From: Adineta ricciae
Lineage: Eukaryota > Rotifera > Eurotatoria > Adinetida > Adinetidae
DNA length: 64,000 bases
Reading direction: 5' to 3'
NCBI GenBank assembly: GCA_905250025.1
Contig: CAJNOJ010000255.1
Coordinates: 5,051 to 69,050, forward strand
Shown here: positions 56,142-64,000 of the stretch, piece by piece
How the letters are laid out: each line of letters starts with the position of its first letter
How positions within the stretch are numbered: position 1 is the stretch's first letter
Program-made: the position numbers and the translations under genes
Notes under the pieces: model-generated
What the model saw: the letters and a program-made list of their open reading frames with translations, nothing else
Told to the model about the DNA's origin: nothing
The model's database searches: none

Positions 56142-56640
56142 TTGATAATCTTATTTCAAATATATTGACATACGTATATGTGAATCATTAATCTTGAGTG
56201 TGTGTGTGTGTGATTTTGAATAAATAAATATCGTCATCAATTTCGACTTCTGACTTTTAATGTTAATTCTCTTTCTATACTCAAAATATTCCCTATCGTT
56301 GACTTACACTTAAAAATAAACTGATTTTTTTTTGTATCAGCAACAAAATTATATTGGCTAAGTTGTGGAAGTTATTTGATGTCGCTTTAACTTTTTACTA
56401 ACAGTTTAGAGAAGTTCTATCGTGAACTTGTCAAAAAAAATCTTCGAGAATATACTCATAGCCTTCATAGTCGAACAGTCAAACGTTTCCAAAGCCAACT
56501 CGTATTTGTTGAGCGAGCGTACATCAGATTGGTTGTAATTAATTGTTAAAATATATATAATTAAGTTTTAAAACCCTGTTTGAGAGATTATGTAAAATTG
56601 TTCTTTGACATTTTAACAAAAAGAATTAGTCCTCGTTTAC
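56142..56640. other. Gene-free stretch
   Basis: This is the 3' flank of the fusion gene, with a short (TG)n run near 56198-56212. Nothing else is recognised. Confidence 0.4.
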
Positions 56641-56860
56641 ATGGCAGTTGCATTGGTTGTACGAGAAAATAAGAAACTTTCTTTGAAAAAACTACCGGTA
56701 AATTCTATTTATAAAAGAAATTGAATAATAAGAATTTATTTAATTGTCCGAAAACGGACTGAAAGATCCTTTAATTCAAGTGAACCATATAGCACAAAAT
56801 CCAACTGATTGGAAGTATGTTCATTTTTGTTTAGCAAAACCAGGATTAATTGTTGGCAAG
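56641..56860 (+). pseudogene. N-terminal fragment of a zinc-type alcohol dehydrogenase-like (MDR) protein
   Basis: ATG 56641 opens a 19-codon exon (MAVALVVRENKKLSLKKLP) followed by a GT donor. After about 55 bases comes SENGLKDPLIQV, then NHIAQNPTDWKYV and AKPGLIVG. This matches the start of medium-chain reductases (KALVVxENxxLxL..., AQNPTDWKxxxFGLAxPGxIVG). The acceptor before the second piece is not a clean AG, and the rest of the enzyme is absent. A decayed or truncated copy is the best reading. Relatives of this exact type are mainly fungal. Confidence 0.55.
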
Positions 56861-57729
56861 TTTATTAAAATAAGAAAAGACACCGTTGGTAAAAACAAAA
56901 TCTTGAATTTTTCTCATCTTGTTTTTTTTGCATTTAAGGTATTTATTAAAACAAAAGCGAACATATATTGCTTGTTGTGTTTATGGTGCTTTTTCTTAAT
57001 CTACTGTACATAAACATCACATTTGTCAATAACAGCTGCAGTTGAAATTTGCTAAGAAATGGGTTCACCGTTTCCATTGTGTAAAGTTAATTATAATTTT
57101 CTTGTTTGAGCACGTAGTACAAATGTTGTTTTATTGACAAAAGAACTAACAAACAGTAATTTAACATATGGTTTTGATTGATTTTCAGAATTTCAATCAA
57201 TAAAACAAGAATATTGCAGTAGAAAATTTATTTATAAATTAACCAATACATATTTATGATTTTTACCTTCTGATTCACGGATTTATTGTAAAAATATTTA
57301 TTAATATTTCTTTTCGAATATTCAGATTAATTTAACACGAAAAAATTTCTTTAATTGTTTTAAAGAACAAAGTAAAATCATCGCAAGCGATAGAACAAAA
57401 CGTCTGTGTAATGATTTTAGTGAATATGATAGCCGAAAGAACTTTTTCTATATATTTATGATCATGTCATTTTCAAATAATTCTGCGAAATATTCTTTTA
57501 TTAATCTAAACTATTGTATTCTTGAAAGCTTTATTGTGGTTAGCACTGCCAACTGTAATCACATTTGTTCCAGACAGAACTCGATGAGCTCTATCGATTC
57601 TAATCAGAAAAGTTTTCATCCACCCTCACCCACATCCTCAATAATGTTAGATAGTCTGATGTGTATACGCCTTTTTCCGTTTAGATCTGTTATGTACATT
57701 TCTTCACTCAATAGTCGTTCTAACAAATG
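56861..57729. other. Gene-free stretch
   Basis: No gene is supported. Two short plus-strand frames (to 57013 and 57458-57733) have no motifs. The second overlaps the end of the acyltransferase gene on the other strand. Confidence 0.35.
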
Positions 57730-59195
57730 TTAATCTTCAATCATTTCATGTAATTTTTTAATTGTGAAATCACGTAATTGCTCGAGAATATTTAACGGAA
57801 TGACGGGATCAGGTCCCCCAAACATAATTGTGAATACTCCATTAACAGTTTGAAATGTAATAAATGGCATATTTCCTTGAATCATATTAAGAATCGGAGT
57901 CATTCCTTCAAATATCCATCGTCCATATTGTTCATGAAATGGTAAAACACCCCAACTAGATATAGAACAAGTAGTAAGTTGAGGAGGCTCAGGATAATCT
58001 AACATTTTTGAAAACATTTGCCCACCCATTATACCAAAAGTAAGAACTTGGTTAGCATTAATGCATTTAACTGTATGTTCTCCGAATCTTTGAGCAAGTT
58101 GCCATGTTTCTGCACATGTTGTTGGTACATTTCTCAACGGCATTTCGAAAAACATAAGACTTGATACATGAGTAGATAGATCATGGTTCGGAATTGGTGG
58201 AATATATCGTCGACGTGAATCAGCTACAACACCTAATCGAAATATACTTCTTTCGACTTGTTCATGATCTACTAATAATGAAAATGCATATATAATAGCA
58301 CTAGAAACAGCAGATGTAATTGATACACCTTCTTGATGACATTTAATAACCAATTTTTGTGTTTCTTGTTTATTTAATATTCCATACGCAGCTTCTGAAT
58401 GGCAATGATCAGCCATTTCAGCTAATACAAAATCAACGTTAGCTAATGGAATTTTCGCTATTGGTGATCGATTTGCTACCAATGTGTATAACATTTGAAA
58501 CATTAATTTACTAAATGATAGTATTCTAGTTATTTTTGAGAGACTTCTTTGTACTGCTGCTTCCATAGTTATTGGCCAATCTAATGATTTAGAGAAAAGG
58601 TTGTCATTTTCATCAGCTAAAGCGATGAGAACTTCATGTGCTGCATTACTCAATGATAATGCATCAGAAACACTATGTTCACAAATAAATACAATTTCTC
58701 GTGGACTATTATCATCATGTTGATTTTCTGGATCCTAGAAAATTATCAAAATATTAGCTATATCGATCATGAATTACTATATACGTATACCTGCAAAAGC
58801 CAAAATTCAGCTAAGCCTTCACCAATGATTGTTGTTGTTTTTTCTCGTTTTCTCCATTCCTGTTTCCAAAATACTTCATGATCGGATTGTTTTCTTGATA
58901 TTTCTATGATTTTAAGTTGAAGTGTATTATCTTCTTCTAAGAAATAACAATGTGTTTTTCGAGGATTTCTTTGAAGACGACTTCGTAGAATAGGATGACG
59001 TTGCTGTAATTTAGTAACTGCTCTAGATAATCTTTCAAAAGATATATACGGTCCTTGGAGATGTAAAACTTCACAAATTCGCGTTGCTCCTTGATATTTC
59101 TGTGATGATTTCATGTAAGCATTTTCCATCGATCCTAATAAGCGTTGATTCCTTCCATCAATAGATAAATCATTTCTTTTACATAAGGAAAACAT
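57730..59195 (-). CDS. Condensation-fold acyltransferase (469 aa, two exons)
   Basis: Exon 1 is 59195-58791 and exon 2 is 58734-57730, with a 56-bp GT-AG intron in phase 0. The fold is that of the CoA-dependent acyltransferase / NRPS condensation superfamily (chloramphenicol acetyltransferase-like). It shows LSRAVTKLQQRHPILRSRL in the first lobe, the active-site block as EHSVSDALS (H155 and D159 in place of HHxxxDG), and GVVADSRRRY followed by SSWGVLPF near the DFGWG-like region. The catalytic His is kept, the Gly after Asp is replaced by Ala, and the first His by Glu. As a free-standing enzyme it resembles PapA5 or alcohol acetyltransferases that esterify lipids or alcohols. No carrier-protein domain is adjacent. 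A bacterial or fungal origin is plausible but untested. Confidence 0.8.
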
Positions 59196-59983
59196 CTTGA
59201 TTCTAATTAAAAGTTATCTTAAATAAATATTCGTATGTCATTTGTAAATGATGATTTTCTTTTACTCAATAGATTATTTTATAATTTACTTACTCCAGAT
59301 CATACACATAGTTGTCTCTCATGGCACAAGATCAAAGGACTTCACAAATATCCAACATAATACATTCTAAAATAACATAATTATTTCGCATGAATGAGTG
59401 ACATCTACTGATGCTGACTTTTACTTGATAATAGAATTTTTATGCAAAAATAACGACGTAATACTGCGCACCCAAGCAGACAAGAGTTCGGAAAAACGCG
59501 TGTTCACGCTTAAAAACTGCTACTTTTGAATGCTTACACACGTGTAGAGATAAGTGGCCGTGTAGACAACAACATTTCAACTTTTTACACGTAAATTTGG
59601 AGAATTTTAGTCGTCAACAATTTCTGTTTCCACGCGTAAAATACTCACTTTGTTGCCGTGTATGCGCGGATTGTTTCTAATCAGTGTGATTTTAGTCAAA
59701 ATGTCGGATAATTACGCATTTTCACCCCAAATTCTGAGGGCTTGTTTGCGGGTACAAGCGCTGATTCTGCGAAAACCATATCGTCATCACGTCAATATTT
59801 TGAACAATGAAAAAAAAATTCTCGCTGGAGATGACCTCTCTCTAAAAACAAATACATCCTCACACCCTCAATTTTATATAGTTATTAAGAATATAGTAAA
59901 TAAATAAGAAGACTTTCACAAACAAAACAATATCGAACGATAATTTGAAAATAATTGATCTTTTGAATTTATATTCAGAAGAT
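59196..59983. other. Gene-free stretch with a GC-richer segment
   Basis: Bases about 59455-59760 are less AT-rich than the surroundings and contain several 'acacgtg/cgtgtag' words. This could be an old repeat insertion, but no clear ends are found. An 85-codon frame at 59650-59907 has no recognised content. Confidence 0.3.
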
Positions 59984-60973
59984 CTATTTACATAAAAGGG
60001 CATTTCTCATTTCACGTCGAAAATGTTTTGATAGCACTAAATTCGTGAAAGTTCCTATACAAAACGGAATAGCTGTTCCAGTGAGACTAGTTACAAAAAC
60101 CAATCGTTCAGTGGTAACTCGTAAAGAACTCTTCGTTTGACTTAAAGTTGCTTGTTGATATATAACAATAATAGATTGAATTAAATTGAATACTATATAA
60201 ATAACGATGTCAATAAGAAGAATTTTAATAAGAAGTCGATCTTTTGCTTGAGTGGAGCATGATGGTAAACGATCACTTTGCATTATTCCAGTAATTCTTC
60301 TAGTGCCAGAAACAACTGGAGTTTTGGTTCGAATGTTTTTCACTGTCCATAAACCAAAAATAATCATAAGAGATGGAATAAGAATACCTTTAACAATTAA
60401 TGGATAATAACTCATTATAGTTAAATATAAACCAGATTGAAAAAAACATCCACTTATACCCAATGCAAATATTCGAATATACATAAAAATAAATGAATGA
60501 ATATGAATTATTGACCAAAATAATGTTACAAGAACTATTGAAATATAAGCAAGATGAACAGTACTCTCTTGTCTTATCAAAGCATTATGCGATGTAAGAA
60601 ATACTCGATCAATTGAAGCTAATATAAAATAACATGGTGGCAAAATTTCAAAAAGAAACATTGTATAAAAACGAAAACTACAATAAAATAAATTATATCT
60701 TGTCGGATCGATTGAATAACCGAACGATAATGTTGAATATAATGTTGATGTATAAATAAAAAAGATACTACTGACATTTGATGCTATTAAATAAATTGAA
60801 CATGGATTTTTTCGTAATGTTTTCCTACTAAAAACACATAAACTAAGTAAACAATTAATGGTTCCTATAAGAATTAAAATTGGACCACCATATTTATGTA
60901 TATTTGTAACCAATGATGAAAATAATACGATTAAATCATTGTCTGAAGACATCTTTGTTGTCTGAAGGAACAA
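59984..60973 (-). CDS. Rhodopsin-like seven-transmembrane receptor (329 aa)
   Basis: This is a single-exon gene. Seven hydrophobic segments can be placed, with GTINCLLSLCVF as TM1 (GN-type Asn), a Cys at the start of TM3 (FYCSFRFY), ASIDRVF in the DRY position, and TM6/TM7 followed by a short tail ending RREMRNALLCK. The layout fits the large bdelloid group of FMRFamide/peptide-receptor-like or chemosensory class A GPCRs. Ligand is unknown. There are two possible starts; the second Met (MSSDND, residue 8) gives the more usual short N-terminus. Confidence 0.85.
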   Translation of the reverse strand: MFLQTTKMSSDNDLIVLFSSLVTNIHKYGGPILILIGTINCLLSLCVFSRKTLRKNPCSIYLIASNVSSIFFIYTSTLYSTLSFGYSIDPTRYNLFYCSFRFYTMFLFEILPPCYFILASIDRVFLTSHNALIRQESTVHLAYISIVLVTLFWSIIHIHSFIFMYIRIFALGISGCFFQSGLYLTIMSYYPLIVKGILIPSLMIIFGLWTVKNIRTKTPVVSGTRRITGIMQSDRLPSCSTQAKDRLLIKILLIDIVIYIVFNLIQSIIVIYQQATLSQTKSSLRVTTERLVFVTSLTGTAIPFCIGTFTNLVLSKHFRREMRNALLCK

Positions 60974-61324
60974 ATAAGAAATGATTTCTCCAGGGTAATC
61001 TTTATCTTACTTTGAGTAAAATCCAATTAATACTTTCTTCCTTTCGTCTATTATGATCTCAAAGATAAAGGGCGATGGATGTTAACAAGTAAAATCGGTC
61101 ACCTTCAAAAACCTACATATTATCTTCAGAAAATCATTATACATGATATCCTGCATTACTTTATAATTATAAAAAAATGTAAGATAATAAGTAGGTTTTT
61201 GTAGAAGATCGATTTCACTTCTTAACGTCTGCCGTCTTTTCATCAATAATTTTTATTCTCTCAATTTTTGTCATATAAAAATTCTATGCTCTATATTATT
61301 TCATCCTTCTTTCTTTTTATCAAA
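60974..61324. other. Gene-free stretch
   Basis: This is the 5' flank of the GPCR gene. The word 'aaaacctacatattatctt' near 61110 and its reverse complement near 61174-61198 form a loose inverted pair that may be a degraded short element. Confidence 0.3.
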
Positions 61325-61545
61325 TTAACCCTAGTCCCCCCAACAAGGGGCATTTTTTACCCACATCCGAAGCGGATGTTTTTTGATACGTAACCGAGTA
61401 TAACATTTAGTTTTGATTTTTCGTTAGAGTTAAAAAGGTCATCGTTTTAATACGCTCTGCGTGAAATCACATGTAAAATATCATAACTTGAATTGCAGGG
61501 CTAGTTGCAAAAAATCCTAAAAGAGCACGGGAGGACTAGGGTTAA
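61325..61545. mobile_element. piggyBac-like MITE with TTAA target duplication
   Basis: The element proper spans 61329-61541 (213 bp) and is flanked on both sides by TTAA (61325-61328 and 61542-61545). Its ends are inverted: CCCTAGTCC at the left and GGACTAGGG at the right. TTAA duplication together with CCCTAG ends is diagnostic of piggyBac-type transposition. There is no ORF, so an outside transposase is needed. Confidence 0.8.
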
Positions 61546-61952
61546 TACTGACAGTTTTCATATGTCGTCCGAGAAGATCATTAGTTTCTTTTTATAATTG
61601 AATACACTATTAGACGAGAAAAATACACTTACGTAAACTATGTTTGTTATGATATACTTAAACTAAGTCTTTTTTAAAAGATATATCTTGACGATCAATT
61701 TGTCATTTGATGTTCTTCAAGTATAAAAGAGGATGCATTTTTATTTCATATTTACATTCTTTGAATCTTGTACGATTTAAAATCTATCGAAATGATTTCT
61801 GTCTGTCGAAAAATTTCATTCCGTAATTCCTATAAGTTTTGTTCAGAAATAAAATAAATGATAAGTTTACTTATTCAAATGATGATTTTAATAAGCTTAC
61901 CTGGGGCGTACCTAAAATTCGTGGCCCGATATTTAAAGGACGTTGTCGACTA

Positions 61953-62345
61953 GAGTGACCTACTTTAAAATAAGAAACCAATATACTGTATTATCGAGAT
62001 TTTCGAAGCATATCGAATGGTACCTATTAAATACTGTTTGCAAAGAATTTTCTTTAATGAATTCATATTGGCACGTCCGTATAAGCAACTTTGGTTACTA
62101 ATTATTGTTATAGATTGAAAACATTTGTAAGATACTGTTTTCCATGGGCCACAGTCTCGTATTCGCACCATTTCCGATCGTCTTGTAAATATAAACATGC
62201 CTACCGATTTGCAGTAGTTCATTGTTAAATTCATACGAAGTCTTTCAAAATTCTTTGAAAACAGCATTTAATATATACTATTCCATACGCTTCAAAAAGT
62301 TCGATAATATAATACATTGGTTTCTTATTTTAAAATAGGTCACTG
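61953..62345. mobile_element. Tc1/mariner-like MITE
   Basis: Inverted ends of about 35 bp (left gagtgacctactttaaaa..., right the complement of cagtgacctattttaaaa...) enclose a 393-bp element flanked by TA on both sides (61951-61952, 62346-62347). TA duplication and CAGTG-type ends are typical of Tc1/mariner. A 100-codon frame inside shows no transposase motif, so the element is non-autonomous. Confidence 0.7.
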
Positions 62346-62802
62346 TAACGAAAAAATGATGATGAGAGAATGAACAAGAATGCGAAATAATATTTCGTGA
62401 TTGCAAAGGTAAACTGGAGGAATAACATTATCGTTATTCTTCACATGTAGATGATGTTCACTACATTGTTCTATACTTTACTGCAGTTGTGTCTCATATT
62501 CTCTTTCTCGTAGAGAAGAGTCTTAGAAACATAAGTTGTTTGCTTGTTTGTTTGCTTGCTTGTGTGTCCGTACTTCACTGATTGTTCAAAAAATCAGATG
62601 AAACTAATAATCTAAATCTCTTTCTTAAAAGCATGGCCTAGAGGTTTTTTGGGTCGAGGAATTCGAATCTGAGATTATTTTTTATATTCTTTCAGAGAAA
62701 AACAAAATTCGGCCACAGCCAAGCGTATCAGTACGATGTATAAATTTTTTTTCAATTTTTCGTGACGTAATACTTGGTAATTAGTTGCCACAAGCGAATT
62801 TT
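62346..62802. other. Gene-free stretch before the helicase remnant
   Basis: No gene is seen. Near 62540-62565 there is a short run of 'ttgtttgcttg' units. Upstream parts of the helicase would be expected here but are not recognisable. Confidence 0.35.
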
Positions 62803-63506
62803 GAAGTAACATCCATTTACCTGACAATAAGACTGAAATTCTTCCTGGCCTCTTACCTTCGGTACCAAACATGCCTGTGCTTCTCACCGATAACATTGCG
62901 TATGAACTAGGACTTTCGAATGGTACTCAAGGAATCTTTCGAGAGCTCAAATACGATGACAAGGAAGATCCGAGTGATTTAAAAATAAAAAGCGAAGTAT
63001 TTCCCTCAAAGACAATCTACATACGAAAACCATTATATGCGCTCGTAGAAATTAATACATCACAACTAGAAACAAGCCTCGATAGGCTTCGTACTAAACT
63101 AATCCCTATTCCACTCGTCAGAAAGCAATTTACTATTTCCGTCAAGCAACTATTTGGTCAACTGTTCGAACGTATGCAAGATGGCAAAAAAGTCCCATAA
63201 GTGATTCAATTTACACGAATGCAACTACCAATTGTACCTGCCTTCGCAATAACTACATATAAGGTGCAGGGACTCACGATGAACAAAATCGTACTCGATC
63301 TTCAAATTCCACTTACGACACTGCAAGCGGCATCAGTATATGTACCACTCAGCAGAGTAAAGAGAATAGAAGATGTAATTATTCTTCGACCTTTTGATAT
63401 GAAGGTATTACAAGTCTACTATTTGACTTTGTATAAATCGATACTTGATAAGAGTTTAGGGTTATTTCAAGTCTATAAAACATTATCTTTTTTCAAATTA
63501 TCTTAA
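62803..63506 (+). pseudogene. PIF1/Helitron-type helicase C-terminal remnant, one TAA
   Basis: One frame runs from about 62803 to 63506, broken by TAA at 63198-63200. Before the stop it reads LPGLLPSVPNMPVLLTDNIA and LGLSNGTQGIFREL, the conserved block of PIF1-like helicases of Helitrons. After the stop it continues PAFAITTYKVQGLTM (motif V/VI region) and AASVYVPLSRVK. The RepHel nickase part and the ATPase Walker motifs are absent. The remnant is a 5'-truncated Helitron or a broken host-like PIF1; Helitron is favoured because such copies are common in bdelloids. Confidence 0.7.
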
Positions 63507-64000
63507 AATAATTATTCGTATATCTCCATTTTCCTTATCCTTCCTTACATTTATCTTACCTATTGTAGTAATTTTTCTTTTTCTCTTATTGTAGCAGATA
63601 TTTCCTATCATGCTTTCTTACTGCTCTTTTTTTATGTAATAGCTCATAATCTTCTCAATTGCGTTGACACTGACTTAGAATATCTAATTCTCTATTTAAC
63701 ATTTGGTATAAATGTCTGGTCTACACTGAAAATAAACTAATATACACAATAATATCTAAAAAGTGTAACTTCTGAAAGCAATATTTCTACGAGAAAGAAG
63801 TGAGCGAGTCGCTAGACGAGCGTTACTTGTCATACAGAACGTTGTCTTTTATAGATGACACAATGAAGAAGAAGAAGAAAGAAGTGAAGGACGAACCAAT
63901 ACAATGAGAAAATCTTCAATAGTGTACTTGTTGGCACAATGCTTTTAATCGACAACGTCCGTTAAACTTCGGGTCTCGAATTTTTGTTATACCCTAAGTA
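63507..64000. other. 3' flank of the helicase remnant
   Basis: No gene is recognised. If the remnant is a Helitron, its 3' hairpin and CTRR end should lie within this stretch, but I could not identify a convincing one. Confidence 0.3.

Noticed and set aside
56744..57013. 89-codon frame continuing past the MDR fragment
   Set aside because: Only the first ~39 codons resemble a reductase; the rest is Lys/Phe/Leu-rich and reads through what looks like intron sequence.
59650..59907. 85-codon plus-strand frame
   Set aside because: No motif, no splice context and no homology recognised; it probably reflects local GC-richer composition.
61965..62267. 100-codon minus-strand frame inside the mariner-like MITE
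   Set aside because: No transposase motif (no DDD/DDE signature, no helix-turn-helix); the frame is within chance expectation.
1..64000. CRISPR array, bacterial operons or prophage features
   Set aside because: Short spliceosomal introns in many genes and animal gene families show a eukaryotic nuclear sequence; no direct-repeat/spacer pattern was seen.
1..64000. tRNA and rRNA genes
   Set aside because: I found no stretch with convincing A/B-box plus cloverleaf or rRNA-like conservation by eye; a covariance-model scan would be needed to be sure.

Overview
The window looks like nuclear DNA of an invertebrate animal, most likely a bdelloid rotifer (Adineta/Rotaria type). The base composition is AT-rich. 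Genes are small and carry GT-AG introns of only about 42-72 bp, and single-exon genes of bacterial or fungal look (trehalase, GH5-like hydrolase, NmrA-like reductase, condensation-fold acyltransferase) sit between animal families (cullin, innexin, LDLa/EGF receptors, rhodopsin-like GPCRs). Parts of the window occur twice in collinear form, as expected in a degenerate-tetraploid bdelloid genome. The species call is inference from this mix. All multi-exon models below were built by reading splice sites by eye and checking that exon phases join.

Layout. 1-0.9 kb: 5' part of an ADP-ribosylglycohydrolase gene. 1.5-3.8 kb: decayed SGNH-hydrolase and zinc-binding frames that look mobile-element derived. 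5.3-8.0 kb: two tandem EGF-repeat secreted proteins. 8.2-9.1 kb: a fatty acid hydroxylase-family membrane enzyme. 9.1-12.8 kb: gene-poor, with a 115-bp extra copy of the hydroxylase start behind a single unknown base. 12.8-14.4 kb: a broken secreted-protein gene. 14.9-15.8 kb: NmrA-like reductase. 17.2-20.5 kb: a nine-exon membrane protein with a Thr/Ser stalk, three EGF modules and a Hedgehog-type Hint domain. 20.7-22.2 kb: a MAM-like receptor gene with one nonsense codon, divergent from a trehalase (23.0-24.6 kb). 26.0-31.7 kb: C2 protein, GH5-like enzyme, mucin-like membrane protein and a cullin. 33.0-42.9 kb: two paralogous ~1,490-aa single-exon receptors with LDLa, EGF and seven-transmembrane parts. 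43-46.7 kb: broken PARP-like, bdelloid membrane-protein and innexin pieces, plus an inverted-repeat element. 46.9-49.8 kb: a second, shortened copy of the 25.7-32.8 kb block. 50.1 kb: a small secreted Cys-rich protein. 52.8-56.1 kb: a gene that reads as one ADP-ribosyltransferase / transmembrane / FG-GAP propeller protein. 57.7-61.0 kb: condensation-fold acyltransferase and a rhodopsin-like GPCR. 61.3-63.5 kb: two small inverted-repeat transposons and a broken PIF1/Helitron-type helicase.

There is no operon-like pathway. Recurrent themes are type II membrane proteins with a short cytosolic N-terminus, one membrane span and a repetitive ectodomain (three genes); large cell-surface receptors; ADP-ribose metabolism (hydrolase, transferase, PARP-like fragment); and likely transferred metabolic enzymes. 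Four isolated n bases and two N gaps mark places where similar sequences were joined. Several duplicated fragments begin exactly at an n, so some of the apparent repetition may come from assembly.
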